DNA of 64,000 bases from Poriferisodalis sp965214215 (GCF_965214215.1 NZ_CBDCBD010000003.1:1488001-1552000), one strand, 5' to 3'. Shown: positions 51,146 to 59,895, counted from the first letter of the stretch. Numbers and translations are program-made. The notes: generated by a model from the sequence alone, not told the origin.

Positions 51146-52063
51146 CTAGGCGAAGTGGGGGGCGACGTCGGCCATGAAGGCCCGCAGCGCGTCGAGGCGG
51201 CCTTCGATGCCGCCGCGCGCCACCGGGTCGACCACGAAATGTGTCACTCCGGCGTCTGCGACTCGGCCGACGCTGTCGATCATCTGCTCAGTGCTGCCCG
51301 CAATCGACACCGCCGGCTTCATCGCCGAAGCCGGATCGAGGTAGTAGCGCAGCGACAGGGTGATCTCGCTGCGGTCGCGGCCTGCGGCGTCGCAGGCCTC
51401 GCCCACCTGGCGCCAGCCCGACGCAACCTCGTTGAGCGTTTCGAATGCCGCGTGGAAACCGTGCCCGTGCTGTGCGACACGCCGGTAGGCAGCAGCGGTA
51501 TTGCCGCCCACCCACACCGGCACAGGGTCTTGCACCGGCTTGGGCTCGAAGCCAACGGCGGGGAACGAGTAGAACTCGCCGTCGAAGCTCGGATTGTCCT
51601 CGGTGAACAGCGTGTGGAACACCTCGAGCTGCTCGTCGGAGCGCTTGCCCCGGCGGTCCCACGGCATGCCGAGCACCTCGGCTTCCTCGCGCATCCAGCC
51701 CACGCCCACGCCCAGAATCAGTCGGCCGTTCGACAGCACGTCGATGGTCGCCAATCGCTTCGCTGTCTCGACCGGCGGCCGGTAGGGCAGGATCAGCACG
51801 CTGAAGCCCAGCCGCAGGTTCTCGGTGACCGCGGCCACGAACAGCAGCGTGCCGATCGGGTCGAGCCAGCCCGTCTTAGGCGGCGCCGGAAACGAGCCGT
51901 CGTCGGAGTACGGATACTTCGACACCAGCTCGGCTGGCCAGCAGACATGATCCGAGGCCCAGCCCGAGTCGAATCCGAGCTGGTCGACTTCGGTAGCGAA
52001 CGCCATGAGCCCGTCTCGGCTTCCGACGCGACCCAAATGCGGCAGTGTGACTCCCCATTCCAT
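51146..52063 (-). CDS. F420-dependent LLM class oxidoreductase
   Basis: A 305-residue LLM enzyme closely resembling the one at 17567: EWGVTLPHLGRVGSRDGLMA, TEVDQLGFDSGWASDHVCWP, LRLGFSVLILPYRPPVETAK, ILGVGVGWMREEAEVLGMPW and PVWVGGNTAAAYRRVAQHGH. Probably binds F420. The frame is open upstream to 52126, but MEWGVTLPHLG at 52063 is the normal start. Divergent from the solute-binding protein gene. Confidence 0.82.
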   Translation of the reverse strand: MEWGVTLPHLGRVGSRDGLMAFATEVDQLGFDSGWASDHVCWPAELVSKYPYSDDGSFPAPPKTGWLDPIGTLLFVAAVTENLRLGFSVLILPYRPPVETAKRLATIDVLSNGRLILGVGVGWMREEAEVLGMPWDRRGKRSDEQLEVFHTLFTEDNPSFDGEFYSFPAVGFEPKPVQDPVPVWVGGNTAAAYRRVAQHGHGFHAAFETLNEVASGWRQVGEACDAAGRDRSEITLSLRYYLDPASAMKPAVSIAGSTEQMIDSVGRVADAGVTHFVVDPVARGGIEGRLDALRAFMADVAPHFA

Positions 52064-52280
52064 GAGCCGACACGCTACGCCGGACTGCTCGGGCGTGCCG
52101 GGCCGGGCTCGCACAGCGATTGTCACGCAATCGTTGCACCTTGGCTGGGAACGCCTTGCTCGGCGCGATTACTCTCGCGCGCACCGCCGCAGCGGTCATC
52201 GGGGGACAGTCGGGCGCCACGGCTGCTCGCTGTCAGCTTGGGATGCCGCGGTGTCTGCTGTTCCACCCAGGAGGGGACCC

Positions 52281-53954
52281 ATGCAACTAACCAAGAATCG
52301 GCTTCTGCGCCTACTGGCGCTGCTCTTCGCGTTCTCGCTTGTCGCGGCTGCTTGCGGTGGCGACGACGACGACGAGGCTGGCGAGACCCAGACCACCGAG
52401 GCCATGACCGAAGACGAGGACATGGCCGACGAGGACATGGCCGACGAGGACATGGACGAAGGCGAGCCCGAGGAAGAGGCCGGCGGCCTCAGCCAGGACG
52501 TCATCGAGCAGGCCTCCGAAGGCGAGGGCACGGATGACGAAGACATGGCCGACGATGCAGACATGATGGAGTTCGACCGCTCTACCATCGAAGGCATCTT
52601 CGAAGAGGCCGAGTACCGCCGCGCGAAGGTCGTCGAGCGGATCATGGCCCACCTCGAGTCCGGTGAGTGGGGCGTCGATGACGACAACATCCTGCACGGG
52701 CCCGAAGGGTTCATGATCGACCTCAACGAGTGCCCCGGAGACTGGTCCAACACCGAAGGCATCACCGAATCGGAGATCCGCATCGGCCAGACGGGCCCGC
52801 AGTCGGGCACGCTGGCCCTGTACGGCAATGCCCGTCTCGGCTGGCAGACCTACCTCGAGCATGTGAACGCCGAAGGCGGCATCGCCGGTCGCAACGTGGT
52901 CATGAAGTCCTACGACGACGCGTACGTGGCCGCACAGACCATTGAGTTCGTCGACGAGCTGATCGAGAACGACAACGTCTTCGCGATTCACACGCTGGGT
53001 TCGCCGAACACGCTGGCGGTGTACGACACGCTGAACGCCGAGTGCATCCCGCAGCCGTTCGTGTGGACGGGTCACCCGGCTTGGGGTGATCCCGAGGTGC
53101 ACCCTTGGACCACCGGCAGCATCCTGTCGTACTCGACTGAATCAGTGCTGTGGGGCAACTGGATCAAGGAGAACCTCGCCGACGAGCTGCCTGTGGTGGT
53201 GGCCGGCCTGGTGATGGACAACGACTTCGGCCTGGCCTATGAGCTGGGCTTCGAGGAATACGCCCACAACAACCCCGACGTGGTGTCGGAATTCGTCAAG
53301 GTGCGCCACGACCCGGCCGCACCGACGATCACCAACGAGGTCACCACGATCGCTGCGGGCAATCCCGATGTCTACATCTCGATGACCGCTGGCAACGCGT
53401 GTCTGCTGGCCATTCAGGAGGTTGCCGCATCCGGCCTGAAGGAAGAGCTTTCCGCAGCGTTCACGCCGTCGGTGTGCAAGGCACCGGCTAGCTGGATCGC
53501 TCCAGCCGGCGATGACGGCGACGGCTGGCTGATCGTGGGCGGCGGTGTGAAAGACACCACCGACCCGTCACTCATCGGCAGCGATGCGTTCATCGACTTC
53601 ATCATCGAGAGCCTTGAAGCCAATGATCTCGATCCGACGATCTCGATGTTCGGCAACGGCTACATGCTGGGCTACCCGTATGTGGAGGCGCTGCGTATCG
53701 CGGCTGAGCTGCCGGGCGGCGTCACTCGGACCAACTTCATCCTGGCGGTGCGGGCGATCGACATCCATCACCCGATCTTCCTGGACGGCATCACGTTCGC
53801 CATGAATGGCAACGCCGATGCGTTCCCGATCGAGGGCACCGACTTCAGCCAGTACGACGCGTCCTCGCAGTCTTGGATCGTCTCGAACGTCATTGACGTG
53901 AACGGCGCTTCGGGCAACTGCGTCTGGGACAAGGACAACGGCGGCTGCCGCTAG
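52281..53954 (+). CDS. Lipoprotein ABC transporter substrate-binding protein, branched-chain amino acid type, copy 1
   Basis: A 557-residue lipoprotein: hydrophobic signal RLLALLFAFSLVAAAC with lipid Cys25, then a very acidic Met-containing linker (about 28-100) with DEDMA repeats, then a periplasmic-binding fold of the LivJ type: TESEIRIGQTGPQSGTLALY, YDDAYVAAQTIEFVDELIEN, IHTLGSPNTLAVYDTLNAEC, VVVAGLVMDNDFGLAYELGF, CLLAIQEVAASG. It has an extra domain before the core (DMMEFDRSTIEGIFEEAEYR). GGAGGGG precedes the ATG. No permease or ATPase genes of the Liv type accompany it. It is paralogous to 57397-59100 through its whole length. Confidence 0.87.
   Translation: MQLTKNRLLRLLALLFAFSLVAAACGGDDDDEAGETQTTEAMTEDEDMADEDMADEDMDEGEPEEEAGGLSQDVIEQASEGEGTDDEDMADDADMMEFDRSTIEGIFEEAEYRRAKVVERIMAHLESGEWGVDDDNILHGPEGFMIDLNECPGDWSNTEGITESEIRIGQTGPQSGTLALYGNARLGWQTYLEHVNAEGGIAGRNVVMKSYDDAYVAAQTIEFVDELIENDNVFAIHTLGSPNTLAVYDTLNAECIPQPFVWTGHPAWGDPEVHPWTTGSILSYSTESVLWGNWIKENLADELPVVVAGLVMDNDFGLAYELGFEEYAHNNPDVVSEFVKVRHDPAAPTITNEVTTIAAGNPDVYISMTAGNACLLAIQEVAASGLKEELSAAFTPSVCKAPASWIAPAGDDGDGWLIVGGGVKDTTDPSLIGSDAFIDFIIESLEANDLDPTISMFGNGYMLGYPYVEALRIAAELPGGVTRTNFILAVRAIDIHHPIFLDGITFAMNGNADAFPIEGTDFSQYDASSQSWIVSNVIDVNGASGNCVWDKDNGGCR
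52413..52457 (+). repeat. Three 15-bp tandem repeats in the acidic linker of copy 1
   Basis: GACGAGGACATGGCC is repeated exactly at 52413-52427 and 52428-52442, with a one-base variant at 52443-52457. Each unit adds DEDMA to the linker after the lipid anchor, in frame. The paralog has an equivalent array with a different unit. Confidence 0.9.
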
Positions 53955-54020
53955 GCAGGCCCCGCATCAGAGTCAGCGGCTGCCGTTAGGCAGGCGTTGA
54001 ACATCTGAATCAGCAACACA

Positions 54021-54063
54021 GGCGGCCGTCGCCGCCGAGAGCAATCTCGGCAGCGGCGGCCGC
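54021..54063. terminator. Strong hairpin after the solute-binding protein gene, copy 1
   Basis: A stem of about 20 bp (arms 54021-54040 and 54045-54063) with loop GCAA and only a few wobbles or mismatches. The same element follows the second copy at 59167-59209. Position and strength suggest a terminator, though it is longer than most. Confidence 0.75.
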
Positions 54064-54105
54064 TTGTCGCGTCGGAGGTTCGTTGTAGTCCGGCATGTCG
54101 CTGGC

Positions 54106-54192
54106 TCAGGTTTCGGGCTGCTGGTCGGCGCTGACCCGGCCGTAGCACACGGCGGGTGTCACCGCGCCGGCGACCGGGTTCTCGTCTGCCAT
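54106..54192 (-). pseudogene. Serine recombinase remnant 1 (N-terminal codons only)
   Basis: From ATG 54192 the minus strand encodes 28 codons, MADENPVAGAV and VCYGRVSADQQPE, then a stop. The VCYGRVS segment matches the catalytic start of the intact recombinase at 56442-57161. Almost all of the gene has been lost by internal deletion. Confidence 0.7.
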
Positions 54193-54202
54193 GCCCGATG
54201 CG

Positions 54203-54415
54203 TACCGGTATTCCTTCGTTTTCTATCAGACCGATGCGGGCTCGTCAACCCGCATCGGGCGTCAGGCCGCGCGGAGGTCCCAACAGCCGTGCCCGCAGCC
54301 GATATCCCGCATATCTGCTGAGGGACAGCGGCCTGCATCTCGCGCGGGCTTGACACGGCACGGCGTCGACTGCGATTGCCGCCGCGGCGGGTGGAAAAGG
54401 AAGGATTCGCGGCAG
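54203..54415. repeat. Inverted repeat pair flanking the module edge, copy 1
   Basis: The left arm (54203-54223, upstream of the recombinase remnant) and the right arm (54394-54415) share GAAAA, GAAGGA and CGGCAG-like blocks in inverted orientation. The copy 2 equivalents match 19 of 22. The 650-bp near-identical block shared with copy 2 begins within 12 bp of the right arm. The 200 bp between the arms hold no gene I can support. Candidate recombination sites. Confidence 0.5.
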
Positions 54416-55032
54416 CGCCGGCCCTCACGGACGGCACCAGTTGCATGGGTCCCCCCGGGACGGACGGCGCAGCCGCGGATCACCCAAATCCGCTGCGACC
54501 CACCGGAGGCACCCGCCGATGTCCAACAGACTCACCACAGCGCTGCTCGCGCTGCTCACCTTCGCCGCCGCCATGGTGATCGTGCCGCTCGCGACCCCCG
54601 ACGACGCCGGCGCGGACACACGCACCAAGACCGTGCAGCGCTGCTCCTATGACCCATTCGCAGGCCGCCAGTGCTGGACCGAGACCGTCAACGTCTCCCA
54701 CGTCCACCGCTGCGGCGCAGGCCTGACGGGCACCTACCCGAACTGCTACCCCATCCCGCCGGTGACCCAGCCCGTGTGCCCAGCAGGCATGACCGGCACA
54801 CCCCCCAACTGCTACCCGCCGCCGCCCGCCACAACCGAACCGCCGCCACCCCCGACAACTGCGCCGCCTCCGCCCACGACGCAGCCTCCGCCCACCACGA
54901 CCGTCTACGTGCCGCCCACGACGACCACGACAGCCCCGCCGCAATGCCCCGCCGGGGAGACTGGCACACCCCCGAACTGCCAGAAGGCGGAATGCCGCGC
55001 AGGCCAGACCGGCACCCCACCCGACTGCAAGA
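54383..55032 (+). repeat. 650-bp block near-identical to 59760-60409
   Basis: Line-by-line comparison shows identity with 59760-60409 except one base (G at 54399, C at 59776). The block runs from the inverted-repeat arm through the ribosome binding site and the first 171 codons of the secreted protein, then similarity drops sharply. Much more similar than the flanking solute-binding protein genes, so gene conversion or recent exchange is likely. Confidence 0.9.
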
Positions 55033-56036
55033 AAGCCGAATGCCTCGCCGGGCAGACCGGCACCCCGCCCAACTGCAAGAGCGGCCGCGACACAACGCGA
55101 TGCGCTACGGGCCACCACCGCTTCGGGACCGGCTGCCATCCGAACCACGACTGGACCAAGATCCCCTGCGGCACCGGCACATGGACACCCCACAGCGGCC
55201 ACACCGCCCAACAACGGCCCGCCTGCGAAGACGACCAAGACGACGACGGCGATACGACGGACACAGTTGAGTCGTGCTCGTCGTACCAAGGCCCTCTGAG
55301 GACCTACGAGCGCCACCGGCACCCCATAGGCGACAGCAGCGGCGACTCCGCTTGCCATCGCCTGGACGACTCCCACTGCCCCGCCGGGCAAACAGAGACA
55401 GGCGGCCACGGTTCGGGTAGCTGCGCTGACGACGAGATCGGAAACGAACTCATCCGCATCGCCGGATTGATCCGAAACGGAGCGTTGAACGCCGCCCGCG
55501 CCGCCCTCAACAAGATCGCCGAGGAGAACGGCGAAGCAGCGCTCGAGAACGCCAGGATCAGGGAGCAGGCTGGCAAAGAGATCGCCGAAGCAATCGAAAA
55601 GGTCTGGAACGAGACGCCTGAAGAGTGGAAAGTCCTCGTCAAAGGCCTCGCCGCTATAGGCGGCTGTGCTGTCGTGATAACGCTAATCGTCAAGTCGACG
55701 GCGGCCTCAGCGGGCGCAGCGGCACCTGGATGGGTCGCCTGGGTGGCAAGCCCGTCAGGCAAAAGCACGTTGGAAAGAACCTGCGGCGGGGCGATTGTCA
55801 TCGCCACCGCTTTTTCCATCGCCTCTAGCGACGACAGCGACGGCGGCGACAGCGACGGTCCGCCTTCGTTGACAGACCTCCAAGAAGAAGTCGACGAACT
55901 CGAGACCAAGTGGCGTAATGGCAGCTTCAGCAACTCTGAAGAACGCGACCAACTCAAGAGGGACCTGGAAGACGCCCAGAACCGCCGCGACTGCGCCCAG
56001 GGTTGGGCCGACGCCTGCGCGGCGCTGGGCCGATGA
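54519..56036 (+). CDS. Secreted Cys/Pro-rich repeat protein, variant 1, unknown function
   Basis: A 505-residue exported protein. Residues 1-34 are a signal peptide (RLTTALLALLTFAAAMVIV). Five short Cys repeats of the form C-x-A-G-x-T-G-T-x-P-x-C follow, split by a Pro/Thr-rich linker (PPPPTTAPPPPTTQPPPTTT). A shared segment DWTKIPCGTGTWTPH precedes the variable part. From about residue 280 it is unlike variant 2: a helical stretch (ELIRIAGLIRNGALNAARAA), hydrophobic segments near 375-440 (LAAIGGCAVVITLIV, GGAIVIATAFSIA), an acidic SDDSDGGDSDG and a coiled coil. GGAGG lies 10 nt before the ATG. The ATG of the next gene overlaps its stop (ATGA). The layout recalls polymorphic effectors, but no known toxin fold was recognised. 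Confidence 0.75.
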   Translation: MSNRLTTALLALLTFAAAMVIVPLATPDDAGADTRTKTVQRCSYDPFAGRQCWTETVNVSHVHRCGAGLTGTYPNCYPIPPVTQPVCPAGMTGTPPNCYPPPPATTEPPPPPTTAPPPPTTQPPPTTTVYVPPTTTTTAPPQCPAGETGTPPNCQKAECRAGQTGTPPDCKKAECLAGQTGTPPNCKSGRDTTRCATGHHRFGTGCHPNHDWTKIPCGTGTWTPHSGHTAQQRPACEDDQDDDGDTTDTVESCSSYQGPLRTYERHRHPIGDSSGDSACHRLDDSHCPAGQTETGGHGSGSCADDEIGNELIRIAGLIRNGALNAARAALNKIAEENGEAALENARIREQAGKEIAEAIEKVWNETPEEWKVLVKGLAAIGGCAVVITLIVKSTAASAGAAAPGWVAWVASPSGKSTLERTCGGAIVIATAFSIASSDDSDGGDSDGPPSLTDLQEEVDELETKWRNGSFSNSEERDQLKRDLEDAQNRRDCAQGWADACAALGR

Positions 56037-56398
56037 GCCCCTCCGACTACCCTGAACCCATGCGCTTCCGTCATTCCAGCCTCGATGCGAAGCCAGCCAC
56101 TCGACGGCGACGATCTGGCGGCCGACCGCCCGCGCTTCGCCGTCGTGCCGCTGGCATGGCAGGCGGTGAACAGCGGAGCGCATCGTCGGCCCGGCTACCT
56201 CTGAGGTTGCGGATCCTCGACAAAGCTGCCCAGGTTGCGGTGCTGTGGGGTGTGTTTATTGCGCTGGACGCCGACGTTACGCCGTGGGTAGTCGCATCCG
56301 TGGGGGTCGCAGCCTTCGTCATTCTTCAGATAATGAACTCGCGGTGCTACCGACGGCAAGCGGATGCGGCGCAGCCGCTTTCTTCGTCGCCGGCGTGA
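56033..56398 (+). CDS. Small membrane protein downstream of secreted variant 1
   Basis: A 121-residue protein starting in the ATGA overlap with the secreted protein. An Arg-rich N-terminal half (PATRRRRSGGRPPALRRRAA) is followed by two hydrophobic segments (AAQVAVLWGVFIALDA, WVVASVGVAAFVILQIM). The first residues (MSPSDYPEPM) resemble the start of the small ORF after variant 2 (MSAKSYSEPM), while the rest differs. The tight coupling suggests a dedicated partner, possibly protective. Function unknown. Confidence 0.6.
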   Translation: MSPSDYPEPMRFRHSSLDAKPATRRRRSGGRPPALRRRAAGMAGGEQRSASSARLPLRLRILDKAAQVAVLWGVFIALDADVTPWVVASVGVAAFVILQIMNSRCYRRQADAAQPLSSSPA

Positions 56399-56441
56399 CA
56401 GCGGCCCGGTTGCGTCTTGGCCTGTCGTGGTGGCTGCCGGT

Positions 56442-57161
56442 TCAGGAATTGGTGTGGCGTTTGCGTGCTGCTTCGGCTTCGGCGTCGAGCGTGACGGTGG
56501 TGAGGGCGTCTCGTGCGGCGCGTACGTTCCATGGGCGCTGTGTGCCGTCGGCGCGGCGGAAGCCTTCGGTGTCGAGCACGGCGGGGATGGCTCGCCAGGT
56601 GGCGCCTTCGGCGCGCAGTGCGGCGACGCGGGCGCCCGCGGCGCGGGTGTGAGGTGACGGAGGGCGGCCCAGGCGTTTCCCCGCGCGTTTGGCTGCTCTG
56701 AGGCCTTCGGTAGTGCGCCGCCTGTTCAGGCCCCGCTCGAGTTCGGCCATCGCTGCCATGACGGTGAGCGTGGCGCGTCCCTCGGGTGAGCCGGAGTCCA
56801 TCTGCCCGACCACGGCGAGCCGCCATTGCTGGGTTTCGGCGCAGTCAGCGATTCCGAGCACGTCGAGGGCCGAGCGGCCGAGCCGGTCCAAGGCGGGCAC
56901 GACCAACGCATCGGCTTCTCCAGAGGCGAGCATTTTCAGAGCGCGGCCCAAGCCGGGTCGCTCATGCGGCTTCTTCGCGCCCGAGGCACCCTCGTCGGAG
57001 ATCCACTCAGTACGCGTCATTCCCATGAGGGCGCAGTACCCCTCGGTCTTTTCGCGCTGAGCAGCGAGTCCGTGTCCGCGTTCGGCCTGCTCCCTGGTTG
57101 ATACGCGGCCGTAACACACTGCCAGCTCTGTGGTCGTAACCGATTTCGTTTCATCTGTCAT
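56442..57161 (-). CDS. Serine recombinase (resolvase/invertase family), intact
   Basis: A 239-residue small serine recombinase. Catalytic Ser21 lies in CYGRVSTREQAERGHGLAAQ. VVPALDRLGRSALD carries the conserved Arg pair, and MAAMAELERGLNRRRTTEG is the long E helix region, followed by KRAGKRLGRPPS and a helix-turn-helix (LRAEGATWRAIPAVLDTEGF). ATG 57188 is in frame, but MTDETKS at 57161 matches the starts of the two remnants. It lies between the two duplicated modules, opposite to their direction, and is probably the enzyme that shaped them. AATACCGG upstream of its start is shared with both remnants. Confidence 0.85.
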   Translation of the reverse strand: MTDETKSVTTTELAVCYGRVSTREQAERGHGLAAQREKTEGYCALMGMTRTEWISDEGASGAKKPHERPGLGRALKMLASGEADALVVPALDRLGRSALDVLGIADCAETQQWRLAVVGQMDSGSPEGRATLTVMAAMAELERGLNRRRTTEGLRAAKRAGKRLGRPPSPHTRAAGARVAALRAEGATWRAIPAVLDTEGFRRADGTQRPWNVRAARDALTTVTLDAEAEAARKRHTNS

Positions 57162-57396
57162 GCACCCAACCGTACCGGTATTGACCATTTTCCCGGCAGA
57201 AGCGCACGGTGTGTCTCACCTGGGGCGGTCTGGTGGATAGTGCAGAACGCGGATTCGAATGCTGCGGGATGGTTCGTCGCACGTCGGCGTTCTCGGTTTG
57301 CATTGCCGCAGCGGCGGCAGTTAGGTTCGCCCGAACCACCATGTGCTGCAGGGCCGCCCGGCCGTGGGCGCGGGATGGCAATCAAGGGGGAATTTC

Positions 57397-59100
57397 ATGA
57401 CCGGATCACACCGGCGGTTGTGGCGCCTGTTGGCGCTGCTGTTCGCGTTCTCGCTCATCGCAGCTGCATGCGGTGGCGGTGACGATGATGCAGACGACGA
57501 TGGCACCACCGATGCGGGCACGCAGACGGCCGATGACGACATGTCTGATGACGACATGTCCGACGACGACATGGCTGACGAGGCCGAGCCCGAAGACGAG
57601 GGCTCGATCGGCGGCGGCATCACCCAGGAGGCGCTCGAGGAAGACGCCGCCGAAGGCGACGGCGACATGTCAGACGGGGACATGGACGACGGCATGATGA
57701 GCGTCAACATCGACGACTTCAACCTGGACACCATCGACGGCATCTGGGAGCTGGCGGCTGCGCAGCGAGAAGCCATTGTGGCCAATCTCACCGCGGGCAT
57801 CGAGGCTGGCGACTACGGCGTCGGCGACGACGGCATCCTGCGGGGCCCGTCGGGATTCGAGATCGACATGAACGAGTGCCCGGCCGACTGGTCGAACACC
57901 ACCGGCATCACCGAGGACACGATCCGGATCGGCCAGACGACCGTGAAGTCGGGCAATCTGGCCGCATACGGCGACATCACCGTCGGCTGGGAGAACTACT
58001 ACGAGTTCGTGAACGAGAACGGCGGCGTGGACGGCAAGGAGATGGTGCTGATCTCCCGTGACGACGGTTACGTCGCAGCCCAGACCATCGAGTTCATCGA
58101 CGAACTGATCGAGTCTGAGAACGTCTTCGCGCTGCACACGCTGGGATCGCCGAACACGCTTGCCGTGTACGACCAGATCAACGACGAGTGCATCCCGCAG
58201 GTGATGGTCGCAACAGGTCACCCGGCTTGGGGCGATCCGGTGCACCACCCTTGGACCACGGGCATGCAGATGTCGTACTCGACCGAGGCGATCCTGTGGG
58301 GCAACTGGATCAGGGACAACCTGGCCGACGAGCTGCCGGTGAAGGTGGCCGGTCTGGTGATGGACAACGACTTCGGCCTGGCTTACGAGCTGGGCTTCCA
58401 CGCCTATGCCGAGGCCAATCCTGACGTGGTCAGCGAATTCGACGCAGTGCGTCACGACCCGGCTGCGCCGACGCTGACCAACGAGGTCACCACGATCGCC
58501 GCTGGAAGCCCCGACGTGTTCATCTCCATGACTGCCGGCAACCCGTGCTTGCTCGCCATCCAAGAAGTCGACAATTCGGGCCTGCTCGACGACCTGTCGG
58601 TTGCGTTCACCCCGTCGGTCTGCAAGGCCGTGGCGGCCTACATGGCGCCAGCCGGCGATTCTGCAGACGACTGGTGGATCGTGGGCGGCGGCGTCAAGGA
58701 CTCCACCGACCCGAAACATGTCGATGAGCCGTTCATTTCGTTCCTGCGCGGTGAGCTCGCAGACCGGGGTCTCGATCCCGAGATCTCGCTGCTGGGCACC
58801 GGCTACTACTTTGCTTACCCGCACACCGAGGCGGTCCGGGTGGCGGCCCAGTTGCCCGGTGGCCTGAGCAGGACGAACTTCATCTTGGCTGCACGGTCGC
58901 TGGACATCTACCACCCGCTGCTGCTCGACGGCATCAACTTCGCTGCCGACGGCGCTGTGGACGGGTACTACATCGAAGGCTCCGACTTCAGCCAGTACGA
59001 CGCCGGGGAGCAGACGTGGGACATCGTCGGCGACATCGTCGACGTGAACGGCGGCTCGCCGAACTGCGCCTGGGACAAGGACAACGGCGGCTGCCGCTAG
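57397..59100 (+). CDS. Lipoprotein ABC transporter substrate-binding protein, branched-chain amino acid type, copy 2
   Basis: A 567-residue paralog of 52281-53954 with the same order: signal RLLALLFAFSLIAAAC with lipid Cys25, acidic linker with DDDMS repeats, pre-domain, LivJ-type core (TEDTIRIGQTTVKSGNLAAY, DDGYVAAQTIEFIDELIESE, VAGLVMDNDFGLAYELGFHA) and the identical C-terminal ending CAWDKDNGGCR/CVWDKDNGGCR. Divergence is clearly greater than in the secreted protein pair. AAGGGGG precedes ATG 57397. No transporter partners in the window. Confidence 0.87.
   Translation: MTGSHRRLWRLLALLFAFSLIAAACGGGDDDADDDGTTDAGTQTADDDMSDDDMSDDDMADEAEPEDEGSIGGGITQEALEEDAAEGDGDMSDGDMDDGMMSVNIDDFNLDTIDGIWELAAAQREAIVANLTAGIEAGDYGVGDDGILRGPSGFEIDMNECPADWSNTTGITEDTIRIGQTTVKSGNLAAYGDITVGWENYYEFVNENGGVDGKEMVLISRDDGYVAAQTIEFIDELIESENVFALHTLGSPNTLAVYDQINDECIPQVMVATGHPAWGDPVHHPWTTGMQMSYSTEAILWGNWIRDNLADELPVKVAGLVMDNDFGLAYELGFHAYAEANPDVVSEFDAVRHDPAAPTLTNEVTTIAAGSPDVFISMTAGNPCLLAIQEVDNSGLLDDLSVAFTPSVCKAVAAYMAPAGDSADDWWIVGGGVKDSTDPKHVDEPFISFLRGELADRGLDPEISLLGTGYYFAYPHTEAVRVAAQLPGGLSRTNFILAARSLDIYHPLLLDGINFAADGAVDGYYIEGSDFSQYDAGEQTWDIVGDIVDVNGGSPNCAWDKDNGGCR
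57532..57576 (+). repeat. Three 15-bp tandem repeats in the acidic linker of copy 2
   Basis: GATGACGACATGTCT, GATGACGACATGTCC and GACGACGACATGGCT follow each other at 57532-57576, adding DDDMS/A units. Equivalent to the 52413 array but with a different sequence unit, so the repeats evolved separately or turn over fast. Confidence 0.9.
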
Positions 59101-59166
59101 GCAGACGGCGCGTCAGAGTCAGCGGCTGCCGCTAGGCGGGCGTTGAACATCTGACTCAGCAACACA

Positions 59167-59209
59167 GGCGGCCGTCGCCGCCGGGAGCAATCTCGGCAGC
59201 GGCGGCCGC
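59167..59209. terminator. Strong hairpin after the solute-binding protein gene, copy 2
   Basis: Counterpart of 54021-54063, with loop GCAA and an A to G change at the top of the left arm. Conserved position relative to the stop codon in both modules. Confidence 0.75.
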
Positions 59210-59263
59210 TTGTCGCGTCTGGGGTTCGTTGTCGCCAGGCGGTCGAGTCCCCACGCCGTTGGT

Positions 59264-59558
59264 TCAGGCGTCGGTGTGGCGTCGGCATTCCGTCTCGGCT
59301 TCGGCGTCGAGCGTGACGGTGGTGAGGGTGTCGCGTGCTGCGTGTGTGTTCCACAGGCGATGTGTGCCGCCGGCCCGGGCACGCTCTTGCCGGCGATCCA
59401 AACGGTGGAGGCGATCCCGGTGAGCGAGCAGGGCGCGCTTCGGCCCGTTCTCGCTGCGCTAAGAGGCCGTAGCCGGATTCGGCCTGCTGGCCGGTGCTGA
59501 CTCGGCCGCAGCACACGGACGGTGTCGCGGTCCCGGCAACCGGACTCGTGTCTGTCAT
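59264..59558 (-). pseudogene. Serine recombinase remnant 2 (both ends kept, centre deleted)
   Basis: From ATG 59558 the minus strand encodes MTDTSPVAGTATPSV then CCGRVSTGQQAESGYGLLAQ, the catalytic N-terminus. After a frameshift and large deletion, RDTLTTVTLDAEAE and a stop at 59264 match the C-terminus of the intact recombinase. About 60 percent of the gene is missing. Confidence 0.8.
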
Positions 59559-59567
59559 GCCCAGGAC

Positions 59568-59792
59568 CTGCCGGTATTCCTTCGTTTTCTAACACACTGA
59601 CGCGAGGCCGTCAAGCTGTCTCAGGCATCAGCGCGGTCCGCGACTCGTACTTGTGCGCCCGCGACCGCAAACCCCTGTAGCCGTTGAGAGATCGCGGTCT
59701 CAGCGCCGCGTCCTGCCGACGCCGCGCCGCCTGCGCTGCGCTGCGTGCCGCCATTCGATCGCGGCGGGTGGAAAACGAAGGATTCGCGGCAG
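59568..59792. repeat. Inverted repeat pair flanking the module edge, copy 2
   Basis: The complement of the left arm (59568-59589) and the right arm (59771-59792) agree at 19 of 22 positions, including GAAAACGAAGGA. The right arm sits at the start of the near-identical block. The sequence between the arms is not conserved with copy 1 and has no supportable gene. Confidence 0.6.
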
Positions 59793-59895
59793 CGCCGGCC
59801 CTCACGGACGGCACCAGTTGCATGGGTCCCCCCGGGACGGACGGCGCAGCCGCGGATCACCCAAATCCGCTGCGACCCACCGGAGGCACCCGCCG

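Noticed and set aside
54519..55100. Cys repeats as EGF or TNFR-like domains
   Set aside because: The unit has only two Cys in 12 residues (C-x-A-G-x-T-G-T-x-P-x-C), too short for those folds.
57670..58914. Minus-strand frame (414 codons) opposite the second solute-binding protein
   Set aside because: Shadow; an equivalent shadow exists opposite copy 1 but neither has a start signal or motifs.
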